Shown here: positions 1 through 5,764 of the stretch, one piece after another
How positions within the stretch are numbered: position 1 is the first letter of the stretch
How the letters are laid out: every line of letters begins with the position of its first letter
Notes under the pieces: model-generated
Told to the model about the DNA's origin: nothing
Seen by the model: only the letters and a program-made list of their open reading frames with translations
Databases searched by the model: none
NCBI GenBank assembly: GCA_937900125.1
Contig: CALCEK010000255.1
Location: 1 to 6,888 of the forward strand
From: an uncultured Treponema sp.
GTDB lineage: Bacteria > Spirochaetota > Spirochaetia > Treponematales > Treponemataceae
Direction of reading: 5' to 3'
DNA length: 6,888 bases
Translations under genes and position numbers: made by a program

Positions 1-72
1 AATATGGATTCTGACGGTCAAAAATTATCTCAAAATGTAGTTTTTAGACAGTCTGGGGGGGGGCGTGTTTAG
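1..72 (+). CDS. Possible 3' end of an upstream gene (partial)
   Basis: Frame 1 is open from the window edge to a TAG at 70-72 and reads about 23 residues ending QSGGGRV. The run of glycines comes from nine consecutive G (55-63). If it is a real gene end, it converges on the ADP-ribosylglycohydrolase and the two stop codons overlap (TAG at 70-72 on plus, TAA at 71-69 on minus). Twenty-three open codons are weak evidence, and frame 2 is also open for the first dozen codons. I do not recognise the peptide and assign no function. Confidence 0.22.
   Translation, partial: NMDSDGQKLSQNVVFRQSGGGRV
55..63. repeat. Homopolymeric G tract (9 G)
   Basis: Nine consecutive G lie just beyond the stop codon of the minus-strand ADP-ribosylglycohydrolase and inside the possible plus-strand gene end. 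G tracts of this length are known slippage sites in several bacteria, including Treponema pallidum. Whether this one varies cannot be judged from a single sequence. Confidence 0.9.
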
Positions 73-884
73 TGTGATGCTCCGCCCTTGATTTTTGCCT
101 CGTCAAATTGCGCCATAACTTTGTGCATATCATCGGATGTAAGCTCCAGGCACCACGTTTTGAATTGTTCACTGATTCCAAAAAACGCTTCGCCCATTGC
201 GGCGGCAATATCCGTGAGTGTGTCCGCGTCGCCACCTAAACTTACCGCCGTTCTGATTACATCTTCAAAATTTTCGCCTTCCAAAAAAGCGGTTATTGCT
301 TCGGGACAAGTTTCTTGGCAACTTTCTACATGATGATAATTTGGTCGAATTTGGTCACAAGTGCGACTTAGGTCGTAGCCAAATTCTTTTGTGATGTAGT
401 TTTTGATTTCTTCTTTTGATGAACCTGTTCTTGCAAGGTAAATCGCGCTTGCAATTGATTCTGCGCCTTTGATTCCTTCAGGATGATTATGCGTGATTTC
501 TGCCGACCATCTTGCCACCTCGCGAGTGCGCTCCATGCTGTCAAACAACCAGCCCACCGAACTTACACGCATTGCAGAGCCGTTTCCCCAACTTCCGTAA
601 GGTTCAAATTCCTTGTTAGCAAGCCACCTGATAAATCTGCTTCCGTAGCCCGCGCGTGGATATTTGTGTCCCCAAAAGTGCATTGCGTTTATGATTGCGT
701 TTTTCATTTCTGTTTCTTTAGCGCAAAGTCCTGCGTTTAAAATTCCATCACAGACGGCAATCGTCATAACGCTGTCATCAGTGAATTGCGGATTTTTGCT
801 AAATAGCGGAAAATTTTTTGTTTTTTCGCCCCTGTCAAACTCGTAAGGTTCGCCAATAATGTCGCCTAAAATTGCTCCGTACAT
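69..884 (-). CDS. ADP-ribosylglycohydrolase family protein
   Basis: This 271-residue protein belongs to the ADP-ribosylglycohydrolase (DraG/ARH) family: all-alpha, two-metal cytosolic hydrolases that remove ADP-ribose from proteins or small molecules. The family's metal-site signatures are all present and in order: TDDS at residues 35-38, GNGSAMR at 100-106, HNHPEG at 132-137 and GGDADT at 217-222, where Asp219 and Asp221 are the expected metal ligands. The N-terminal MYGAILGDIIGEPYE is also typical. Length is normal and nothing looks broken. The frame extends upstream to a TTG, but the ATG at 884 is preferred because GGAGGGG sits just before it. No ADP-ribosyltransferase lies beside it, so the substrate is unknown; housekeeping or nucleotide-salvage roles are as likely as reversal of a regulatory modification. 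It is separated from the upstream ketosynthase operon by terminators and is probably its own unit. Confidence 0.93.
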   Translation of the reverse strand: MYGAILGDIIGEPYEFDRGEKTKNFPLFSKNPQFTDDSVMTIAVCDGILNAGLCAKETEMKNAIINAMHFWGHKYPRAGYGSRFIRWLANKEFEPYGSWGNGSAMRVSSVGWLFDSMERTREVARWSAEITHNHPEGIKGAESIASAIYLARTGSSKEEIKNYITKEFGYDLSRTCDQIRPNYHHVESCQETCPEAITAFLEGENFEDVIRTAVSLGGDADTLTDIAAAMGEAFFGISEQFKTWCLELTSDDMHKVMAQFDEAKIKGGASH

Positions 885-887
885 ATT

Positions 888-894
888 CCCCTCC
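888..894 (-). promoter_or_regulatory. Ribosome binding site of the ADP-ribosylglycohydrolase
   Basis: GGAGGGG on the minus strand; its GGAGG core ends five bases before the ATG at 884. It decides the start, since the longer TTG-initiated frame (from 896) would place this site inside the coding region. Confidence 0.8.
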
Positions 895-898
895 AATT

Positions 899-938
899 GT
901 TATAATGCAAATATAAATCAAAATCTCAAAAAACACAA
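899..938 (-). promoter_or_regulatory. Candidate promoter for the ADP-ribosylglycohydrolase
   Basis: On the minus strand TTGTGT (938-933) is followed after 17 bases by TATATT (915-910); a second -10-like TATAAC lies at 904-899. The -35 match is poor (3 of 6), so the exact boxes are uncertain, but the position 15-40 bases upstream of the ribosome site is right. Confidence 0.35.
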
Positions 939-986
939 TGGGAAACAGAGTTGGGGAAAAAAATTGATTTTTGTAAGAATAAATTG

Positions 987-1090
987 ATTCTTCGCGGGCA
1001 AACCCGCTCAGAATGACTCGCAAATTCGCGTTGTTTTAGGAGACTCGCAAAAGAGCGAGGGATTTTCGTAGCCCCGCAGAAGTTGCGGGG
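987..1090. repeat. Composite intergenic repeat of consecutive hairpins
   Basis: Three clear inverted repeats follow each other: ATTCT-tc-GCGGG / CCCGC-tc-AGAAT (987-1014, loop 999-1002); CTCGC / GCGAG (1044-1059, 6-base loop); and CCCCGC / GCGGGG (1072-1090, 7-base loop). A weaker CGC / GCG pair lies at 1019-1030. The word GACTCGCAAA occurs twice, at 1015-1024 and 1042-1051, so two of the units look related. On the minus strand the first unit contains GTCATTCTGAGC...GAAGAATC, a pattern I associate with interspersed extragenic repeats in several bacterial groups. Family membership is from memory and needs a genome-wide comparison. Confidence 0.6.
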
Positions 1091-1100
1091 AACAAAGGGT

Positions 1101-1193
1101 CTAATCTTCAAGATATTGAATCGCAATACCTGACATTAGATAGGTGTCGATAACAAAAACTCCGCCTAAAATTTTTGTTTGTTTTTTGTCAAG
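1101..1193 (-). pseudogene. Possible 3' remnant of a gene
   Basis: A minus-strand frame ending in TAG at 1103-1101 reads about 30 residues with protein-like character (GGVFVIDTYLMSGIAIQYLE near the end). It has no plausible start codon with a ribosome site: upstream the frame runs directly into the operon's second terminator hairpin. It could be the tail of a deleted gene, or chance. I do not recognise a family. Confidence 0.2.
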
Positions 1194-1205
1194 TCTTATT
1201 TGAAT

Positions 1206-1246
1206 AAAAAACACAAAGTCCGCCCGCCAAGAAGGGAGGCTTTGTG
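1206..1246 (-). terminator. Second rho-independent terminator of the ketosynthase operon
   Basis: On the minus strand CACAAAG (1246-1240) pairs with CTTTGTG (1218-1212), and the stem continues with CC/GG and CCC/GGG pairs broken by one mismatch and one bulge. TTTTTT follows at 1211-1206. It lies about 27 bases beyond the T tract of the first terminator, so it acts as a back-up. Confidence 0.72.
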
Positions 1247-1261
1247 CAAAGAGTTGCGCAG

Positions 1262-1308
1262 AAAAATAAAAAAGGCGAAGCACCGCAAAGTTTGCAGATG
1301 CAACGCCT
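1262..1308 (-). terminator. First rho-independent terminator of the ketosynthase operon
   Basis: On the minus strand AGGCG-tt-GCA (1308-1299) pairs with TGC-tt-CGCCT (1282-1273). The interior can form a further GCAA/TTGC helix. TTTTTT-A-TTTTT follows (1272-1262). It begins 34 bases after the stop codon of the last ketosynthase. The plus strand also carries a T-rich tract after the stem (from 1309), so the hairpin could work in both directions. Confidence 0.78.
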
Positions 1309-1342
1309 GTTTTTTATAGATTTTTTTTGTTTAGAAAAGTAT

Positions 1343-2608
1343 TTACTGTTGGACTTTTTTGAAAATCAAACTGGTGTTTACGCCGCCAAAGGCAAAGTTG
1401 TTATTCATCACGTAATCGGTGGAAATTTCTCGACCTTCGCCCTTAATGTAATCAAGAGGTGCGCAATCTGGGTCAACATTCACCAAATTTAGTGTCGGGT
1501 GAAACCAGCCTTCATTCATCATATTGATTGAAAGCCAAGATTCTACGCAGCCACACGCGCCCAATGTGTGCCCAATGTAACTTTTTGTTGAGCTGATTGG
1601 AACGGCTCTGTTAAACACTTTGTAGGTTGCCAAACTTTCTGCAATATCCCCGTGATGTGTTGACGTTCCGTGCGCATTCACATAGCCAATTTGGTCGGGA
1701 GAAATGCCCGCATCTTGAATTGCAAGGTTGATTGCTACCGCTTGCGTTTCTGGTGTTGGCGTTGTAATGTGAGTTCCGTCCGCATTTGTTCCAAAACCCG
1801 CAACTTCCGCATAGATTTTTGCGCCACGTTTTACAGCGTGTTCCATATCTTCAAGAATCAAAGTGCCTGCGCCTTCGCCAATAACAAGCCCATCTCGGTC
1901 TTTGTCAAATGGACGCGGTTCTTGTTCTGGAGTGTCATTTTTGATTGCGGTTGCACCCATTGCGTCAAACACAGCTGCATCGGGGGCGCCAAATTCTTCT
2001 GCACCACCCGCAATCATCATGTCTTGTGCGCCGCTGGCGATTGCTTCATAAGCGTAACCGATTGCTTGACTTCCAGATGTACACGCGGTGTTTGTGGTAA
2101 TCATTCTTCCGCGAATTGAATAAAAAACGCTCAAATTGCAAACACAAGTTTGTGGCATACATTTGATGTAGGTCTGAGAATCGATTCGGCTTGAATCATT
2201 GTCCTTTAACATCATAACCATATCCAAAATGGAATCAAGGCTTCCCATACAATCGCCGTAAGCAATTCCTGTGCGTCCGTTGTGAAGCTCGTCAACAACT
2301 TCGTACTGCGCGGTAGAAAGCCCCGCCATTTTAAGTGCGCGTTCGGTTGCCTCTAGCGAAAGAAGTGCAACGCGCCCCATTCCACGCACTTTTTTGCGCG
2401 GAGCTTTTGGCAATTCTTTTTCGTAAGGGCAAGCAAGCCGAGTGTTCATGCGTTCAAAGCGGTCCCAATCTTTTATGTACTTTATGCAACTTTGACCTGC
2501 CTTTAATTTTGCGTAGGCTTCCTGCCAATCATCGCCTAATGCGGTTAACATTCCACCGCCCGTTACAACTACACGGCGTTTGCCGTTCTCTTTTGTAAAT
2601 TCGCTCAT
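1343..2608 (-). CDS. apeR: ApeR-like beta-ketoacyl-ACP synthase (FabF type)
   Basis: This 421-residue condensing enzyme of the FabF/KAS II fold would join an acyl primer to malonyl-ACP by decarboxylative Claisen condensation in the cytosol. The Cys-His-His triad is intact: Cys176 in TACTSGSQ, His313 in NAHGTSTHHGD and His347 in IGHTLGACG, with Lys342 at its usual place. The GEGAG loop (244-248) and the closing NNNFAFGGVNTSLIF are also present. Several stretches, such as NTRLACPYE, KVRGMGRVALLS and TYIKCMPQTCVCN, match my memory of ApeR of aryl polyene clusters better than housekeeping FabF. It is the last gene of the operon; its ATG overlaps the reductase TGA by four bases (ATGA), implying coupled translation. 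A plain fatty-acid KAS is the alternative but fits the neighbours less well. Confidence 0.88.
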   Translation of the reverse strand: MSEFTKENGKRRVVVTGGGMLTALGDDWQEAYAKLKAGQSCIKYIKDWDRFERMNTRLACPYEKELPKAPRKKVRGMGRVALLSLEATERALKMAGLSTAQYEVVDELHNGRTGIAYGDCMGSLDSILDMVMMLKDNDSSRIDSQTYIKCMPQTCVCNLSVFYSIRGRMITTNTACTSGSQAIGYAYEAIASGAQDMMIAGGAEEFGAPDAAVFDAMGATAIKNDTPEQEPRPFDKDRDGLVIGEGAGTLILEDMEHAVKRGAKIYAEVAGFGTNADGTHITTPTPETQAVAINLAIQDAGISPDQIGYVNAHGTSTHHGDIAESLATYKVFNRAVPISSTKSYIGHTLGACGCVESWLSINMMNEGWFHPTLNLVNVDPDCAPLDYIKGEGREISTDYVMNNNFAFGGVNTSLIFKKVQQ

Positions 2609-3336
2609 ATAATACCACCATTTACAGAAATAACTTGACGGGTAATGTAGCCCGCTTCTTCACTCAACAAAAAAACCGCAAGAGATGCAACTTCTTCTGG
2701 CTTGCCAGCGCGTTTCATCGGAACGGTTTGCATTATCATTTCAAGGGGAGCTTCTTTTACCATATCGGTTTCAATTAAACCTGGCGCAATAACGTTTACT
2801 GTAATGTTGCGACTTGCAAGTTCAACTGCCAACGCTTTTGACGCTCCAATGATTCCCGCTTTTGAGGCGGAATAATTTGTTTGTCCCCGATTTCCCATAA
2901 CACCGCTCACAGAAGAAACTGTAATAATTCTTCCCTTTTTTTTGCGGCACATTGGCATTGCGATTGGCTGAATCACATTAAAAAAGCTGTCAAGATTTGT
3001 GTGAATCACGCTATCCCAATCGTCCGAAGAAAGTCCCACAAAAGTGTTATCCCGATTGATTCCCGCATTGCTTACAATTCCCCACAAAGCTCCGTGAGTT
3101 GAATTAAGTTCTTCTAATTTTGCCTTACAATCATCTCGATTAGAAACATCAAACTGAATAAGCTCGCCGTTCCCGCCATTTTCTTTGATTAAAGAAAGCG
3201 TTTGTTCCGCCTTTTCTTTTCCGTGATTGTAATGTGCAATTACATAATAGCCCGCTTTTGAAGCCGCAACCGCAATTGCTCTTCCAATTCCGCCACTTGC
3301 TCCTGTTACAAGAACTTTTTTTTGTTCATCTGCCAT
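2605..3336 (-). CDS. apeQ: ApeQ-like 3-oxoacyl-ACP reductase (FabG family SDR)
   Basis: A 243-residue classical short-chain dehydrogenase/reductase that reduces a 3-ketoacyl-ACP to the 3-hydroxyacyl-ACP, normally with NADPH. Visible motifs are the cofactor loop TGASGGIG (11-18), NAG (90-92), Asn114, the catalytic Ser142, Tyr155 and Lys159 (YSASK), and the APG turn (184-186). Length and spacing are those of FabG, and no catalytic residue is missing. The ATG at 3336 has a clear ribosome site, GAGGGGG at 3348-3342. It is the only gene of the operon with a sizeable upstream gap (102 bases), filled largely by an inverted repeat. Sequence alone cannot separate ApeQ from a fatty-acid FabG; the assignment rests on its position between ApeP-like and ApeR-like genes. 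Confidence 0.88.
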   Translation of the reverse strand: MADEQKKVLVTGASGGIGRAIAVAASKAGYYVIAHYNHGKEKAEQTLSLIKENGGNGELIQFDVSNRDDCKAKLEELNSTHGALWGIVSNAGINRDNTFVGLSSDDWDSVIHTNLDSFFNVIQPIAMPMCRKKKGRIITVSSVSGVMGNRGQTNYSASKAGIIGASKALAVELASRNITVNVIAPGLIETDMVKEAPLEMIMQTVPMKRAGKPEEVASLAVFLLSEEAGYITRQVISVNGGII

Positions 3337-3369
3337 AAAATCCCCCTCTGAATAAATATTTTGATTGTT

Positions 3370-3430
3370 TTACAAAATGTGTGTTCGGCTTTGCGTCACG
3401 GGCAAAAAAGCAATGACACACTTTTTGTAA
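3370..3430 (-). repeat. Long imperfect inverted repeat inside the operon
   Basis: TTACAAAA-t-GTGTGT (3370-3384, plus strand) pairs with ACACAC-t-TTTTGTAA (3416-3430): 14 pairs around one T-T mismatch. The 31-base interior can form a second small stem, TTTGC (3390-3394) with GCAAA (3402-3406). In the transcript this is a long hairpin starting nine bases after the dehydratase stop and ending 21 bases before the reductase ribosome site. There is no separate U tract after the stem on the minus strand, so a normal terminator is unlikely; an mRNA stabilising or processing hairpin or an inserted repeat element would fit. Confidence 0.7.
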
Positions 3431-3438
3431 CGCTTCCT

Positions 3439-3945
3439 TTATTTTGAAAACTGTTCAAAAAACGCTTCTATATCAAGCATTTCCATAACGGTAATGACCG
3501 TTGTTGCAGCAGGCTTTTGCGCTTGCGCATTTTCGTACAATTCGCATTTGTAGCGGAAGACGTTATCCGCTCGGTAATCTTCCCGCACTTTCATTTGCGC
3601 CGTTGTTCCAGCGCGTAAAACGGGTGTGTCAGATTTAAATTTTTGTACGCTCAAAACCACGCCAGGCCGAGTTCGGTCTTGATTATTGATTGTTCGCTCA
3701 ATGGCAGAAAGTAAAGAAATACTCTGCGCCATAAATTCAAAACCAGACCAGCTAGGAATCCCGCCTAAACCATGTTCATAAAAAATGCAATCTTCGGTTA
3801 TGTCATATTGGGTTGTAATTGTGTGATTTTCAATATTGTATTCCATAACACGACTCAAAAGGAACATTTTTCCCTTATGAGGCAAAAAATCCAAAAACTC
3901 AGCTTTTTCCATGTGTTGAGGAACAAATGTTTTTTCTTCTGCCAT
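3439..3945 (-). CDS. apeP: ApeP-like 3-hydroxyacyl-ACP dehydratase (hot-dog fold)
   Basis: A 168-residue single hot-dog-fold protein that would remove water from a 3-hydroxyacyl-ACP to give the trans-2-enoyl-ACP. LPHKGKMFLLSRV (21-33) matches the family's N-terminal LPHR/KxxMLLLDRV block. The probable catalytic pair is His58 (YEHGLG) and Glu70 (GFEFMAQS); they are 12 residues apart, against 14 in FabZ and FabA, and the GIPSW between them resembles what I recall for ApeP-type dehydratases. The later GVVLSVQKFKSDTPVLRAGT block is also typical. In aryl polyene synthesis, no enoyl reduction follows, so double bonds accumulate. Its ATG lies two bases after the upstream ketosynthase stop, and its ribosome site AAAGGAGA overlaps that gene's last codons. 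I recall ApeP working with a second dehydratase, ApeI, which is absent here. Confidence 0.82.
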   Translation of the reverse strand: MAEEKTFVPQHMEKAEFLDFLPHKGKMFLLSRVMEYNIENHTITTQYDITEDCIFYEHGLGGIPSWSGFEFMAQSISLLSAIERTINNQDRTRPGVVLSVQKFKSDTPVLRAGTTAQMKVREDYRADNVFRYKCELYENAQAQKPAATTVITVMEMLDIEAFFEQFSK

Positions 3946-3947
3946 GT

Positions 3948-5156
3948 TTATCTCCTTTCAAAAATGAGCGAGGCATTTGCGCCACCAAACGCAAACGAAT
4001 TCGACATACATCGGGAAATTTGTTTGCGTTTACATTGAATTTCTTTTCCTTTTGAAACAATTTGTAATTTTGGAATTTCAGAATCAAAATCGCCGTCCCA
4101 AACTTGCGGGGGCAAAACGATTTTTTCTTCATTTTTTGAATTGACATCGAGTGTTTTCCAACAAATTGCCGCTTCTAATGCTGCCGCCGCGCCCAATGTA
4201 TGACCTGTAATTGATTTTGTTGACGAGCAGGGAACGTTGTATTCCCCAAACACAGCGTTCATTGCGCGAGCTTCCATTGAATCGTTTAACTTTGTGCCTG
4301 TTCCGTGCAAATTAACGTAATCAATTTCTTCACACAAAAGTTCTGCGGATTTTAGGGCTTTTTGCATTGCGCTTATTGCCCCTTCTCCGCTAGATTCTGG
4401 ACTTGTAAGATGAAAAGCGTCCGATGACTCTCCGTAACCCGCAAGACAGATTTTCTCTGAATCTAGCGGGGCTCGGCTTAAAACAAAAAATGCTGCGGCA
4501 TCGCCTAAAGTTATTCCAGAACGATTTTTGCTAAACGGATTTGTAGGTTGCGGGCTAACGGCTTCTAGCGAATTAAAACCCAAAAGCACTGTGTCAGAGG
4601 CAATATCAACTCCGCCCGTAACAACCGCGTCTAACGCGCCACTTCTTACAAGTTGTGCTGCCTTAATAATTGCTCCCGCGCTTGAAGAACAAGCAGTTGC
4701 AAATGCCAAAGTCGCTCCGCTTATGCCAAATTTTTCTTTTACAAAAGTTGCAACGTAATCCGCACCCTGCATTTCAAGTTCGTATGAAGAAGGAAAAACT
4801 CCGCTTTCAAAATAAAATGTGTGGGCGGCAACCGAAAACTCGCTTCCGTTATCGCACGAACCTACGCAAACGCCCACGCGCTCTTTTCCGTAAACAGAAA
4901 TTGCCTTGTTGACCGCTGGCGCAAGTTGTTCAAGGGCAGCATTTTCCATGCGAATTATGTGCATATCAAAACGCGCATTTGATGGCAAAAGTCGAGATTC
5001 TGGAATGCGAGCGGCATACAAACGTTTTCCGCTCCGAACTTTTGTTGGAATCATTGCAGAATTATCGCCTAAAATGACCGATGTCCACAAATCGTCAAGA
5101 TTCATTCCAGCAGAACAAACAACTGCGGGTCGCGACAAAAAAACGAGATTTTTCAC
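3948..5156 (-). CDS. apeO: ApeO-like beta-ketoacyl-ACP synthase
   Basis: A 402-residue KAS I/II-type condensing enzyme that is clearly diverged from the second ketosynthase of the operon. The active-site set is complete: Cys156 in TACSSSAG, His284 in NLHGTGTKLND, Lys314 and His319 in ITGHTLGAAAALE; NSFAFGGANASLIFE closes the protein. The usual GEGAG loop is replaced by TLGDAAAFF (216-224). Because the cysteine is present, this is a working ketosynthase rather than a chain-length factor. In known aryl polyene systems ApeO pairs with the inactive partner ApeC, which is not encoded here. Translation starts at GTG (5156), overlapping the lipoprotein TGA by four bases (GTGA), with GAGG at 5167-5164 as ribosome site. 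The function as an elongating ketosynthase is well supported; the ApeO label rests on gene order and family resemblance. Confidence 0.86.
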   Translation of the reverse strand: MKNLVFLSRPAVVCSAGMNLDDLWTSVILGDNSAMIPTKVRSGKRLYAARIPESRLLPSNARFDMHIIRMENAALEQLAPAVNKAISVYGKERVGVCVGSCDNGSEFSVAAHTFYFESGVFPSSYELEMQGADYVATFVKEKFGISGATLAFATACSSSAGAIIKAAQLVRSGALDAVVTGGVDIASDTVLLGFNSLEAVSPQPTNPFSKNRSGITLGDAAAFFVLSRAPLDSEKICLAGYGESSDAFHLTSPESSGEGAISAMQKALKSAELLCEEIDYVNLHGTGTKLNDSMEARAMNAVFGEYNVPCSSTKSITGHTLGAAAALEAAICWKTLDVNSKNEEKIVLPPQVWDGDFDSEIPKLQIVSKGKEIQCKRKQISRCMSNSFAFGGANASLIFERR

Positions 5157-5728
5157 TCTTCAACCTCAACAAGTGTGTAGGTATATCCACGCAATTTGTT
5201 TTCAATTACAACTTTTCCGTTTTGAATCACAATTTCTTCAATCAACTTAGAGCCATTTAAAATCCGCCGAATTTCTGTTCCGTCCGATTCAAAATTTTGT
5301 TCAAATTGAATTTTGCTCGCGTTGTAAGTTGATTTAAGACTATTTACATCATAATAGGCATTTTGAAAATCCAAAATGATATATTCCGCCTTTAACTCTT
5401 TCGGAAAAAGTGGAGAATCAAGGGAAGCCTCTTTTCCGTCAAAGCTTAATTCGCCCATTCCCACACCAAAATCGTTTAAAAGCAAAAGATACAAGCCCGA
5501 TTCGTCCGCCTGAACATAGACTGGCGTGGAAAATGTTTCTCCGTTAAAACTTCCTGTAAACAAATTGAGTGCGTCAAGCTCGCCCTGCATACACTCTGGG
5601 GGTAAAACGGGAACTTTTTTTGTGTTCGTAACATAAACCGAATTTAAATGAGAGGAAAGATTTGTGCTTTTGCAGGACACAAAAAAAAGCGTAAAAAGTA
5701 AAACAAACTTTAGGGTGTTTTTCTCCAT
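5153..5728 (-). CDS. DUF3261-like outer-envelope lipoprotein, first gene of the operon
   Basis: A 191-residue predicted lipoprotein. A short signal peptide (MEKNTLKF then a Phe/Leu-rich core) leads to the lipobox FVSC with lipidated Cys19; a mature protein of about 173 residues follows, with no other membrane segment. The body resembles DUF3261: FPKELKAEYIILDFQNAYY and, near the end, RRILNGSKLIEEI plus a closing GYTYTLVEVEE. A DUF3261 lipoprotein sits at this place, just before apeO, in aryl polyene clusters as I remember them, presumably helping move or anchor the pigment lipid in the outer membrane; its exact role is not known to me. The open frame continues upstream to 5800, but the ATG at 5728 gives the normal signal peptide. 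It has no ribosome site, because the promoter -10 box is only seven bases away. Confidence 0.72.
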   Translation of the reverse strand: MEKNTLKFVLLFTLFFVSCKSTNLSSHLNSVYVTNTKKVPVLPPECMQGELDALNLFTGSFNGETFSTPVYVQADESGLYLLLLNDFGVGMGELSFDGKEASLDSPLFPKELKAEYIILDFQNAYYDVNSLKSTYNASKIQFEQNFESDGTEIRRILNGSKLIEEIVIQNGKVVIENKLRGYTYTLVEVEE

Positions 5729-5747
5729 TAGAACTATTCTAAATAGT
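5728..5747. promoter_or_regulatory. Operator-like overlapping palindromes
   Basis: Two perfect palindromes overlap on the plus strand: TTAGAA-cta-TTCTAA (5728-5742) and ACTATT-cta-AATAGT (5733-5747). Together they cover the -10 box of the lipoprotein/ketosynthase promoter, the predicted transcription start and the first base of the ATG. A dimeric repressor bound here would block RNA polymerase. No regulator gene in the window obviously matches the site. Confidence 0.5.
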
Positions 5748-5764
5748 ATGTACCTTTTTGTCAA
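5736..5764 (-). promoter_or_regulatory. Strong sigma70-type promoter of the lipoprotein/ketosynthase operon
   Basis: On the minus strand TTGACA (5764-5759, 6 of 6) and TAGAAT (5741-5736, 5 of 6) are separated by exactly 17 bases. The start ATG is at 5728, seven bases after the -10 box, so transcription should begin at or within a base or two of the ATG. Confidence 0.75.

Larger units (their letters stand above)
885..1342. other. Gene-free stretch between the two minus-strand units
   Basis: About 460 bases with no convincing intact gene. From low to high coordinate it holds the leader and candidate promoter of the ADP-ribosylglycohydrolase, a cluster of short GC-rich hairpins, a possible coding remnant ending at 1101, and two hairpin terminators of the ketosynthase operon. 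Frames of 60-66 codons here run across the hairpins and look accidental. Confidence 0.7.

Noticed and set aside
885..896. Extended TTG start of the ADP-ribosylglycohydrolase (four more residues)
   Set aside because: The extension would be encoded by the ribosome binding site itself; the ATG at 884 has ideal spacing to GGAGGGG.
987..1090. CRISPR array or tRNA gene in the hairpin cluster
   Set aside because: Units differ in arm sequence and spacing, there are no identical repeats with spacers, and no cloverleaf can be drawn.
926..1126. 66-codon minus-strand frame across the hairpin cluster
   Set aside because: The peptide is produced by the repeat sequence itself and has no start signal or protein-like pattern.
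1187..1192. Perfect TTGACA on the minus strand as a possible promoter -35 box
   Set aside because: No acceptable -10 box is found 15-19 bases downstream, and the surrounding bases are T-run and coding-remnant sequence.
1670..2119. 149-codon plus-strand open frame
   Set aside because: It lies wholly antisense to the well-supported ApeR-like ketosynthase, is rich in Cys and Ser as expected for a shadow frame, and has no family resemblance.
3439..3945. Housekeeping FabZ or FabA instead of an ApeP-like dehydratase
   Set aside because: The His-Glu spacing is 12 rather than 14, the GHFP/PxxPG motif of FabZ is absent, and the neighbours fit an aryl-polyene-type set; still not excluded without a tree.
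4906..5250. 114-codon plus-strand open frame
   Set aside because: Antisense to the ApeO-like ketosynthase and the lipoprotein, both with clear family features; treated as a shadow.
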